A stretch of 64,000 nt of DNA from Botryotinia globosa (lineage: Eukaryota; Ascomycota; Leotiomycetes; Helotiales; Sclerotiniaceae), in contig RCSZ01000017.1 of assembly GCA_014898425.1 (NCBI GenBank), forward strand, positions 930,001 to 994,000, written 5' to 3'. Made by a program: the position numbers and the translations under genes. The notes beneath the pieces were generated by a model. That model saw nothing but the letters and a program-made list of their open reading frames with translations. It was not told the DNA's origin and did not search any database. Shown here in pieces: positions 1 to 11,166 of the stretch (its first letter is position 1; every line of letters starts with the position of its first letter).

Positions 1-1801
1 ACGATGCGCATAGCTAGCACCGTATTGCATATAGCCTTTTACTGTGCAGACACGAGAAACAGCCGCGAGCACGAGTGGGCAGGCGAGAAACGGGATGTCC
101 TCATTTTTCATTTCCGGCTGAGATTTAGGGAGTGACATCGAGATGGAATGTAACTGTTTGGGATCTTTTCTCGACTTGGGGGTTAAGGTTCTTTCAATTT
201 TCCTTTCACGGTAGCACATTTTCACCCTCAATGTAAGATACATACAGATAGTACCTAGGTAACACACCATCGTGAGGGAGCACAACCACAACATCGACCA
301 GGATCAACACAGCCGCCATCACGAATCCTACGAACGGAGTACATACGGGGGGAGTGTAAACGCAATCTGGTTCATTTTAATCAGGTCATTTTATGCTATC
401 CTAATTCCTAACCTCATTGTATACATAACCTTATTGCGTACTCTGTGTCTACTCAACTCTCGATTGGAAATTGAATCAACTCATCGGTCCCGAAGGGCCT
501 TTCTAATCGGACTTTTACACAATACTGGAGTACATATATACATATATACATACACAGAAACCTCTTCCCTTCTTCCTCTTCCAAAAGACGTCTAATTGAC
601 GGACGAATACAGTTGATCTCCCCCAACCCCCAAGCCTTTGTCCCAATCCTCAAATTCTCAATTCGTTTCACGCCGCGAAACATTGCGAGGCACGCGTCCG
701 AAGTAGGAAAGTAGGTAGGTAATTAAATCTCCGCTTTAATATATAAATATGGAGTACATACTACATACAGATGAAAAAAATCCACATCGGAATGAAGCTT
801 AAAAGCTTACGCTTACTCTTAAGTTGACTCTTGAACGGTTGAACCCTATTTTTCGTTTCTTCTCTCGAGCTTTGCGTATTGGTCTGTCATGCTGTTGGCG
901 TCAGTCAGCTTTGACGCGGACTGTATGGGATTGATCGCTTTGGTATGGGGAGGATTGGAAGGATGGCGTATGTATACATGTATGTATGTATGTACAGTAA
1001 GCTGGTAGGCAAGTGGACAAGCAGGTGGGAAATGAGAGGGAATGGATTCGACGAATAGATAGATGGATAGATGTATTTGAGCACCATCTATTTCTTACAT
1101 GATGCTATACTCGTCCATCTTCGGGTAGTACAGAGTATAAGTTTCCATTCAGAAACTTCCTACAATGACATAAATGGATCCATCGATAGCAAGTTGCAAC
1201 TCTTCTGCAGATCGATCCAGATTCGGACCCAACATGCTTCGGGTCCCTATCTCTCTGTCTATCTATCTATTTTCCGTTCGATCAACGCCGAGGTTTTTGC
1301 ATCGGGATGAACTTCGGTGTATTGTATCTTGCGGTATTATGCAATATCTTAGCTGCTTTCCTCCACAGCACACCAGTAACAGACAGACCGCATGATGGCA
1401 GATTCAAGATGCTGTGTGTGATCTGAAGACTTCTCCCACGGTGCCTGTTCATCTCGACGAAGACTGCCTATCTCGGATGGAGTAACACGTCGGAAAATAA
1501 ATGAAAACGAGACCATGTACTCCATCCACGCCCTCATCATACTTTGTAGTATATCCATCCACCCAGTAAGTCACTTCGCATCACACCAGGATCTGTTCAT
1601 CCGAAGCAGTATGCATAAGGCTCAGAAGACCGACGGCATAAGTCCGGGTATATTGGTATATTCACAAGTTACAAGTTACAACTTACAACCCTACTGTTTG
1701 AGAGGACCTGGCAACCAGGAAGTGTAGTTACTAGTTAGTCGGAGGTAAACTGTTCGATACATGATACATCATCTGATACCCTTATACCAACGAGTCCCCA
1801 G

Positions 1802-1834
1802 CCCATCTCCCATCTCCCATCTCCCATCTCCCAT
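1802..1834. repeat. CATCTCC heptamer tandem repeat
   Basis: About four and a half perfect copies of the 7-nt unit CATCTCC lie in tandem. It is a simple minisatellite with no coding context. Confidence 0.85.
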
Positions 1835-2219
1835 TCACGATTCATGATTCATCACCACTGACCAGAGTGATGATGGCGGTAATCCAATCAAGCAAATGCA
1901 ATCGAATCGGTAGACGGACGCATGATGAAACAAATTGGAAGGATTCTTTTCACCGGTCCCGAAACTCGATGTGGGAAATAGGGTTTGGAGTGCGGAATTG
2001 AAGGAAAGAAAGAAAGGAAGGAATGATGTGTATTATATGCGTAGGACCTAGGTAGGTTAGGTTCTTGGACGTGCGTATGGAGAATGATGATGATGTGAAA
2101 AAGTATAAAGAGACGCAATTGGAGTATCGTACAGTCGTGCTCGTGGTTATTTTAGGGTTAGAGTGTGGAATGGTGGTGGTATCTGATTGATTGATTGATG
2201 GTTGAGCTATCTATCGATT

Positions 2220-2331
2220 TCATTCATTCTTTCTTACTTTCTTTCTTTCTTACTTTCTTTCTTTCTTTCTCTCTTTCTTTCCTTCTTTCTGTCCTCCCTT
2301 CTTTCCTCCCTTCTCTCCTCCCTTCTCAATA
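2220..2331. repeat. CTTT-type polypyrimidine tract
   Basis: A tract of more than 100 nt consists almost only of C and T on the plus strand, built of CTTT units that grade into CCTTCT units. Such tracts are common in fungal intergenic DNA and can form non-B structures. No gene is seen next to it. Confidence 0.85.
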
Positions 2332-2356
2332 AATGCATCGTGATATTGCCATATAG

Positions 2357-2419
2357 ATTCTAGACAGAGAATCGAACTCGTATCTCCCGGTCTTCAACCG
2401 TGTAACCACACTATTGAAT
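2357..2419 (-). pseudogene. degenerate tRNA-like sequence
   Basis: Read on the minus strand, this stretch has a D-arm-like segment (ATAGTGTGGTTACAC), an anticodon-arm-like hairpin with loop TTGAAGA, and a T-arm-like segment GAGTTCGATTCTC. The acceptor strands pair imperfectly (ATTCAA with TAGAAT, one mismatch), and only three base pairs of the T stem form. The D arm resembles Asp/Glu tRNAs, while the loop would read GAA (Phe). I interpret it as a decayed tRNA or tRNA-derived fragment rather than a working gene. A covariance-model search would decide. Confidence 0.35.
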
Positions 2420-3142
2420 TTAGGTTGAGGCTCAAGACTCAAGAGCGACGGGTGAGGTAATTTTTAAGCTTCGTACGTATGTACTACATACAGTAGCGGT
2501 AGGAGGAAGTGATGCTTAGTAAAGGGTTTCTTAATCATTGGGGTATGGAGTTCACCGTCGTTCCAAGTTGGATGAGATTTTCCTCTTCTCTTTATCAATT
2601 AATACATATGTACATAATAAACATTAAACATTGATTAAATCATCTAAATCATCCTTTCCATCTCTTTTCCATAAAATTCTTTCTTTGGAATGTCACTCTA
2701 CTCTCCCTCACTCTCTCCCGACCGACTCCCGAGTCTGCCCCCCCTCCCCCCTCGAGAAAAAACGCGCATGGAATTACTGTACAGTACTGTATAATCAAAA
2801 TTCAGACAAAAAAACAAAAAACCTTTCAAGGGGCCCATCCACAGCCCCCCCAATGATCCATCCATCCATATTCCAAACCTTCCACGCAAGCCTCTCCACT
2901 CTCCCCATCAAAGGCGTTTTCTTACTTTTCTTGGTCTACGCTTGGCGCCCTCTTCGTCGTATTGTGAGTGGATGTCTTCAGCCGTCAAAGTTTAAGCATG
3001 TTTTTTAGTAGAGGAAAGTAAAGTGCGCAGGGCAGGGTGTCGATCCGGGTCGGCTACGCTGATTCATGAAGCCAATGAATGAGATGGAGTTGGAACTTGG
3101 ATGACGGGGAGTTAACTGGTCAGCAACGGAATCTTCCTTTGT

Positions 3143-3196
3143 GGTCACTGGTCACTGGCCACTGGTCACTGGTCAGTGGTGACTCTGGTCACTGGT
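3143..3196. repeat. GTCACTG heptamer repeat
   Basis: There are about seven imperfect copies of the 7-nt unit GTCACTG, some inverted (CAGTGGT). The tract can fold on itself and no coding context is seen. Confidence 0.75.
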
Positions 3197-4076
3197 GAGT
3201 AGCACGAGAGGGGCTCTAGGCTGCTTTGGGAGTGGTGGGATGGTGGAGCGATGTTGGTATCATGTGCTCGTATCAAGGATTTACTCTGTATAAATGTGAA
3301 TATTGGTGTCAGACTGTCAGACTGTCAGTGGTGATGGTGGTTAGATGTTAGATGAGGGTAAATGGCGAACGAATGGATTGATGCTTACGGAGTACGAGGT
3401 AGGTCCTTTCGCGCACATACACATTTACTATACCTAGATACTCATTCGTATACGGAGGACGTCCACCCGTAGACTTCCCTACATATATGCTCTCCTGAGT
3501 CCCGAGTCCTCACCAACCCAGCCAACTTTCACCGTGGCAATCAGTCCCCGATCTAGAATCTCCTCATTCCATAACACACCAACCCATCAACCCATATTCC
3601 CTCCAGAGTCCAGAGTCCATAGTCCACAGTCCACAGTCCACAGTGTCCGCACCAAGCAAACCCAAGAACCACCTCTCGTACAGCATACATACATAGCATG
3701 ACACCAAACCCTTTCCCCAAACTTAGTCACTAATCACAATTCAAATCACAATTCACAAATCCACGCCCATTCTACACAGCCTCTGCCAAATTCCAATCTG
3801 AAAACTCTCTCTGATCACATTCCAAGGTTAACCCTTATGATTATGAACAAGCCAAGCATAATTGATCTCCTCTCTCCATGCTTCGTATCCCTCCATCCCA
3901 ATACGAAAGAAAGAACAACCGTGGAAGAACAAGCATATAATTTTCACATGAGAAACTTCACAGTGCACACCCGTGGACAGCCAAGCAAGTGCCAAGCCAC
4001 GCTGTGGCACATGAGAAGATTTAAGGTTAATTTTACTTGGATGAAGGGGAGGGGCTAGTAGTAAACTTTAATAATC

Positions 4077-4157
4077 TATTATTATTATTATTATTATTAT
4101 TATAATCTATTATAATATATGATTATAATATAATAATAATATATTACTATTATAATT
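4077..4157. repeat. ATT/AT-rich microsatellite
   Basis: A run of ATT trinucleotides followed by ATAATA-type sequence; almost no G or C over about 80 nt. Confidence 0.8.
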
Positions 4158-4508
4158 ACTATCCCCATCCTTTCTTCCTTGACGAATTTCCTTTGGGCTT
4201 GGAAGTTGGGATGGACGGATCCCTAGGTAGCTTATGTATGTTTGGATGTATGTAGACAAGTACTCCTACTCCGAATGGATGAATCCAATGAATCCAATGA
4301 ATCAATGAGCGCATGAATGACCGACTGGCTTTTTCCGTCGTGTTCCAAACCAAGAACTTGCTTGGTAATTTGTTATTCGATAACGGTGAAAACACTTTCT
4401 CCGAAGATGCCGCGCGCGCCATCTCATTTGGGTACCTTTTTTGGCATCGAGATCTTCGCTAACGAGTAACGATATGGGAAAATAGGTTGGTGTTTTTTAT
4501 GGGAGGGT

Positions 4509-4640
4509 AATAGGTAGGTAGGTAGGTAGGTAGTAGGTAGATAGTAGGTAGGTAGTAGGTAGGTAATAGATAGTAGGTAATAGGTAGATAGGTAGCTAGG
4601 TAGATAGCTAGCTAGATAGCTAGATATGTCTGTAGATAGC
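4509..4640. repeat. TAGG/TAGA/TAGC tetranucleotide array
   Basis: About 130 nt of TAGG, TAGA and TAGC tetramers with occasional single-base slips. It is a degenerate tetranucleotide microsatellite. Confidence 0.8.
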
Positions 4641-6577
4641 TAGGTAGCTAGATAGAGAGACTCGTCTACAGATAAGTTTCAATTTTCAAGCGATGATAAA
4701 TGATAAACTTGGGATTGGGGAGAGGGAATATGTTCTAGATTCGATGAATGAGACGGTGAGGAGTAGGATACCTAGATAGTACAGTAGATCGTAGGTTGCA
4801 AGTTGCAACTGTTGGATTCTTGGACAGGATGGATGTACAGGATGAATGCTAGGTACCTATGTAATGTGGTACACAGGTGGACAAATCATTCCATCCAATA
4901 CCTACATACGTATAAATTATAATCAATCCGAACCCGTTACCCGATGTCCGGTTCCCCGGCAGCACGAGCGAGGGTGTCACTGTCACATCAACCTTTTATT
5001 GAGAGTGGAATGGAATGGATGGTTGATTACGATGCTGCTATGTAGGTCGTGTACCTAGTTCAGGTCGTAATGGAACCTTGAATAGGAAAGATCTTGCGAT
5101 AGCCGGGAACCTTAAGCTCACTCTTAAATTCTTATTTTCATGTACGAGACGGACAGATTACAGATATGTATTGTGAATTTGTGTGTGTGTGAATGGTGTT
5201 ACGGTCTGGGGGCTCGGGTATTTGCATTCGTGTGTAGGAAATGGGAGAAACAGTTCCGGTGGGAGGAAGCGACTGGAATGAATTGAGAAAATGGGATAAG
5301 GCTGTGAGTGAGATGATGAGTCCATTTAGTTCTGAATAGATGCAGAGATCCGTTTGTTGTTGCTTGTTTGCTATGTGGTGTGAGTGCCAAGATTACACAG
5401 ATCAGTGTTGGGTGAAATAAAGTGACTTTGGTTGTCATCACTCTCATCGGTTTATCATCATCTTCTTCATCGCTAACCGCAATTCAATGTCACAACACAA
5501 CACAACACTCAAAAACATCATCTCCTCGGTCTCACACTCTCAGCACGCCAACGGCGACATGTAAACTCACCTCTAGATTACAATACTGTACATACAAACA
5601 AATAGTCGAACGTTAGAGGCTCAGTAAGCAATCCCAAAGTCCCCACTCATAATCGCATGGAAGATCCTCACAATCATACGCAAGCTCGGCAAGCATCAAA
5701 AGACCGTACAAAGTAAACCCCATCTCCTAAAACCGATTCGGTTATTCGCTCACTCATTCCCCCTTCATTCGTTCACTCGCCTCCTCGTAAATCCCAGGAA
5801 TTAGGGTCGCGGTGGAGAATTGTCAGCTACATATCTGCATCTGACGTCCTAGACACGACACCCATCCTACCGAGCTCACGAATCGCATTTCTTGGTCGGA
5901 AAGGGTACCTCTCGTACATGGGCATGTATGTATGTATAGGCTCACATTGCGATGCTTGGCGTCAGCGTGATACTGTGGCCCTTGTTTGGGGAACAGCACG
6001 AGGCTAGGCTGCGAGAATGGGAATACCTTTCTTGCGGCTTCCAGATTCACCCGCTCATGGGAATGAGATATGGAGATGGAGATGGAGATGGAGATGGGAT
6101 ATCGAGAAAGGAAATTTACAATCTGACATCTTTGCAGAATCCATCCCATGATTCTTATCTCGCGCCACCATTTTGGGAGGAAAGAAGTTTAGCTTAGGTA
6201 AACATCCATACGAGAGATCGAATGAATGCGTGTTTGCTTGCTTACTATATCCATGATTCCTTCAGTACATGATACATGATACATGATACATCCATCCACC
6301 ACCCATCCATTTTTCGACCAGATCTCTGATCTTTTCCCAAAGAGTAAATTGCACACATAGGTTCATCCATACAGACAGACAGACATACATACATGTAATA
6401 TATACCTGGATCAAATCGATAGATACCTACCTAGGTATATTTCTTTCCTTCTTCTTCGCCGTCCCAACATGACTAATGACCATAAAACAGAGTCAACGTC
6501 AATATACCTACATCCAACTAACCACATAACCAATCACTACCATTTCAACAACCGACTAGATGCATTCTTATTCCCAC

Positions 6578-6645
6578 ACATGTGACATGATACATTATCC
6601 TCATGAGACAAACATGTGACATGATACATCATCCTCATGAGACAA
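6578..6645. repeat. 34-bp tandem duplication
   Basis: Two head-to-tail copies of a 34-bp unit (6578-6611 and 6612-6645) differ by a single T/C substitution. Each copy contains ACATGTGACATGATACAT. A run of ACATG and CATCA short repeats follows. The near identity suggests a recent slippage or unequal-exchange event. Confidence 0.8.
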
Positions 6646-7356
6646 ACATGACATGACATGACATCTCATCACATCACATCACATCATCCAGCACCCCAGA
6701 AAAATAACCTTAAACTTAAACCTAAAAATCTTCCCTCCTCCCTGTCGTCTTGGCATGGCGTCGGTACGGTGTCTATCTTTTCCATATTTTTGGTCCTTAC
6801 ATCGGTATGCATCAATCGACAAGACGAATTACTTAACAGGTGATTGATTGTATGCTATTTACGAGCGATGAATCAACGTCTCAGAAGATGAGATTCTAGA
6901 ATCCAATTTCTGCATAGATACCGGGTATTCATTCATTCACGGTTCATTGCGCATTCATCTCCATTACTCATCATCTCACCATCCATTCCTATCCCCATCC
7001 TCCCACTCCATACCCATCAATCTTCATATAAACGTTTACCAAGCTTAGTAACTCAAACCCTCTGCACCAAAAAGTACTTCCCTCTTCACTCTTCATCCAA
7101 ATTCCCCAGCCCCATAACTCACCCATCCATCTTGTATTATAGTACTCTGTACAATATACATACCGCGCAAGCGACGCTCCACTATTCCATACGTGTATTG
7201 TGTATTATTATATTCATATTACTTGTGCATCGCGAGGGAGAAAAAGAAGCAAAGAGGGATCCGGGTTCGATTCGTTCGACTCGGATCCTGGTAAGGACGC
7301 GTCATCTCTGTTGTTTATTTTTGTTTTTGTTTGTTGGGGGATGATTGGAGAGGAGA

Positions 7357-7419
7357 GGGATGGGATGGGTAGGATGGGATGGGATGGGATAGGTAGGATG
7401 GGATGGGATGGGATGGGAA
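7357..7419. repeat. GGGAT pentamer array
   Basis: Tandem GGGAT units, interrupted by GGTAG, lie on the plus strand. The unit resembles GC-rich telomere-like or satellite sequence but is not TTAGGG. The open frames across it on either strand are low-complexity by-products of the repeat. Confidence 0.75.
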
Positions 7420-8713
7420 ATTATGATTCGTAGGTTGAGGGGCTGAGTGAGTGGGCGAATGGGGTGAGGTGATGGGTGGGTGGTGAGGATATGTAAAGGA
7501 GGGAGGGTTTGGGGCATAAAGGTCTGGAATTTGGATGTGAAGGAGGAGGGAAAGGGTAAGATGGAATGAGTATATTTTGGAAGAATAGAGAAAAGGGAAA
7601 TAGGTACGAGGGGGCAAGAAGAAAGTTGTAGGATAGGAGATCGGTCGCTTGGGAATGGAATAGGTTTCGACGGGATCTCGAGGAGGGGGTGAGAGGAGAT
7701 TCGTATGTCATTCGTAGATAGGTAGGTGCTGTATATTTATGTATATATACGCCGTCTACTATGCTATGTGTAGGTTGCAACTTGCGGGTGTATTCAAAGG
7801 TTTAAGTGTAGTATATTCTCAAAGCCGAGGAAGGCTTGTCTTTCAGCATACAGAAAAACATCATATCATACAAATCTATTTATCCCATTCCATCCCATCC
7901 TAAAGAGGAACGTTGATTGCGGATGTTAATACTCCATAGAGGTCATTCAGTCTGGCTCCATCCAGTCATCACAGTACATTTCAAATACGTAACAAAAAGA
8001 GAATGATTCCAGTCTGGTTTCTTCGTCTTCCCATCTCCTCATCTTTTCTCCCTATTCCATACCTCAGCCTCTAATGGGCCGTTCCATAGCCTAAGTACCA
8101 GCCCACATCGAAACACTACATCTTGTCACTACATTCTATTGTCTTCATATCCCACAGTCCTTCAAAAGATCTCTAACATGGCAAAAGTGACTCTTTCCTA
8201 TTGACCATTGATGTTTGCCATTGCTGGGTGATATGGATTTTGAATATGAAAGCAAAGTTGGTAATGAAGATGAGGTGTGCGAAAGAGTAATAGGCTCAGA
8301 ATACTATGATTTGTTTCCTATGGCACGAGTTTGGGGAGTTTCGTTTGACGATCTGACCTGATAATGGGTCCGTGGTGAAAGAGTAATTCTTTGAGTGCTA
8401 AATTGTAGATACCTTTCCGTTGACCTGCTCTTTTTCTTGGTGGAGATTGTAATTGTACCGTGATTTGGCACGCCTCTCATCCATGTTCTGTTCTGCTCTT
8501 AGGGTTGAAACCGAGGAAATTTCGGTATCTTGATAACACCAAGATTTCACTCATATGGCTGTTCCTGCGGCTTCAAATATTTGTTCTCTTGAATCTCCTC
8601 ACTTGCTAGATTTCCTATGAGGTTGACCCACAGTATTCAATCAATATCTGGGCCCATGGTCTTTGAATTTCTGCCAAAGAACCATTGATTAAGGACGGCA
8701 TCCTTTCGACAAT

Positions 8714-10628
8714 TTAGACAAGTGTTATATTTTCAAATTTGATATCCTTGAACCATTCCCATTCCGTAGGAGCAATTACCCCTACTCGATTGTATTCCTT
8801 GCTACTATGTTCAAATAACTGTAGAACTAGCCCTACATTCGTTCGCCCTAAGCTCATCAAATACAGGTCTACCGGTGGTTGAGGTAAATGATCAAATATG
8901 ATTGGTAATGATTCGACATCTATAGAATAGTCACCAGTTTTAGACCGTTGTAATCGAAGCAACTGTCCGCGGAGATATATTCTCCCTGAGATAAGAGTTC
9001 CACGAGGATCTTCCCCTTCGGGGACAATACTAATGTGTAAAATATCCGGATCAGAAATTCGTGAGTCTACTGGTACATGAACGAACTGTCCTCTGTTGGC
9101 CCTCGATTCAAAGACTCGGTCTTCTCTTAGAAGGCCATACGTTATCGGGACATTCATCTTGGCCCAAGACCATGATGGCCCATAGTTATGCGTACTTTGT
9201 TGCCTCGCGCGATTTGACAACCATTTCCAACACAAGCCTCTGACAATGTCCTTTTTCCATAACCCAGCTACATATTCATCATTCAAAAGATATGCAAATT
9301 CGAGAGCCAGACCAGAAAGCGCCGGGAACTTGTCGGAACAATGCGTGAGTCTACGGCTGTTATAATCCTGTACCATCTTTCGCCATAGTTCATGATACTT
9401 TTCAGTTACTACATCGTGGTGCGGGCTACCCTCGTGGATCTTGTCGAGACACCTTACACTTGAGTTCAAGACATATCGTGAAAGACTAGATTTCAAAGCC
9501 CATTTATTGCTATTCAGCCCATGGCTATGATCGGATATTCGAGCTTCTCGGCACTCAAAAAGCAAGGTGTGTTTAGTGAAGTGTAAAATTCTGGGTGAAA
9601 GTTCACGCTCCTGTAGAGTCCAGCTTCTTTGGATCAGTGTACTTTTGCTATAGAGATTGTCCCATCCAGGATAAGGAGTCTTGAAAAGAATTCCAGGTTG
9701 ATTAGGGCCTTGAGGAAGCAATGGTAGCTCGCTATGTAATGCAAAGAGGCCCCCTTCACAGTTGATTGCTGCCGCTGCTGCAATCGTGCAGTATGCATGG
9801 GAATAGATTTTTCCCATCTTGGCTGATTCTCGTTGCCAATCCTGCAGAGAGTTTTGAACAATGCACAAAGAATCAATCCATAGGTATTGTAGTCCGAGAC
9901 GTCTAGTAATAGTGATCGCATCACGAAACGTTCGAGGTAGCGTCTTGAAAGGGATAGAGAGCAAGCGCCGCTCAAGTGTCCTGGTTTTTGTTGTTGCAGC
10001 CTCTGGCATTTCCTTTCCCCAACAATGTGTCAACGCAAGGTACTCTGTATAACGATCATCGTTTTGCTGCGTCTCCACTAGTCGAGGTGGTGTGCCATAC
10101 CTTCCAACATGAATGAGCCGACGAGGCCGAAATCGGGTATCGTAATGTAAATTACAGTTTACATGCTCATTAATACAGGTTTTTATCCATGATGATATGA
10201 TAGAGGTATTGTTCTGATTTCTGGGGAACAAGAGGCTGGAATTCAAGTCGTCTGAGAGATGTGAGATTTATGTGCGAGGAACCTCTAATAGAGAACGAGA
10301 ACGACGGATATCAAAAAGAATTCCTCATACCCGTAGTTTCTACATCAAACAAACAAGACTGTCCATCCCTTCCCACTTGGTAGGAAATAGGATTTCTAAG
10401 ATGGGTAGAAGCCCCTTGTTTTCGTTCGATCTTCAAATGAGTCTTCTGCCCTTCGTTACGAGATGGAGTGGAAGCAATAGCACTATGGAATAGGGCACAT
10501 ATGTGACACTTTGTTGCGGATATCTCGAGACCTTTCACTGAAAGATGATGAACATGTGAAAATTCCTCAAGATCCCTATTGAGAATCGGCTCTACAGGAA
10601 TGGCAAGACACAAGGCACAAATACCCAT
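8714..10628 (-). CDS. HET-domain protein (heterokaryon incompatibility family)
   Basis: Predicted 611 aa in two exons, 10628-10331 and 10251-8714. The 79-nt intron has donor GTATGAGG and acceptor CTCTCAG and restores the frame exactly. The N-terminal part has two cysteine pairs (CALC near residue 4 and CHIC near residue 40), as in many HET proteins. The HET domain spans about residues 170-310 and shows LALTHCWG, TFRDAITITRRLGL, LWIDSLCIVQ and DWQRESAKMGKIYSHA. RSWTLQERELSPR and PSWSWA follow, both usual for the family. HET domains trigger cell death in heterokaryon incompatibility and are also common in genes of unknown role. Nothing identifies the recognition partner here. The neighbouring divergent gene starts 538 bp away. 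The family call is firm; the specific function is unknown. Confidence 0.9.
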
Positions 10629-11166
10629 GATGCGCGGTCGGTGAAGAATAGTGTCACTTCAAGCTTCTTCGGTTGTAATATGTTGCATGTGCAAACTAGA
10701 TTGATCAAGGGAACAAGAATGGAAGATTAACAAGCGTGGGCATGGTAAGTGGGGTAAATTTCACACGTGATATTGCAGTGAGCTTCATGTGAGATGAATG
10801 CTTTGATGTGGAGGAGTCAGTCGCATATGAAACATGTTAGTAGGTAGTGTCAGACATTGCAACTATTATCAAGGGAAGTGGTGTAGTTGGGACAATGGTT
10901 TAGCCATGCCAGCTCGAAATGCAAACTTGCCAGTCTGGGATAAAGAAGGTGCATTCGTGCCAACGCCATACATCCACAGCTCTTTCCAATTCTTAAAGAT
11001 GTTGGCGCGTTGTTTCTCGGAGTTGCCGAACGGTATGATTCTCTACCCGAGACTCCGTTTTTTCAAATTCACAATCCGTATCATCGGATCCATTACCTAG
11101 AAATATCATAACCTATACCCACCTATCTTTTCACGCTTCTTCTGGTATTCTTATAACAACATAAAA
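10629..11166. promoter_or_regulatory. shared upstream region of divergent genes
   Basis: This 538-bp interval separates the divergent starts of the HET gene (minus) and the large disordered-protein gene (plus), so it should hold both promoters. I see no unambiguous TATA box. A short plus-strand open frame inside it has no domain and no link to the downstream gene. Confidence 0.5.

Larger units (their letters stand above)
1..8713. other. long gene-poor intergenic region
   Basis: I find no convincing protein gene in this stretch. The open frames are short, mostly low in complexity, lack recognisable domains, and do not join through plausible introns. The DNA is a patchwork of simple repeats (listed separately), short palindromes and AT-rich runs. 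Short words such as ACGGAGTA and TACCTAGGTA recur here and in other intergenic parts of the window. A non-coding RNA or a small lineage-specific gene cannot be excluded without transcript data. Confidence 0.6.

Noticed and set aside
7302..7780. Overlapping minus-strand Pro/Ser/His-rich frames
   Set aside because: Produced by the GGGAT-type repeat and flanking purine-rich DNA.
10834..11100. 88-codon plus-strand frame between the divergent genes
   Set aside because: Lies in the shared promoter interval, has no domain, and I found no splice that joins it to the gene at 11167.
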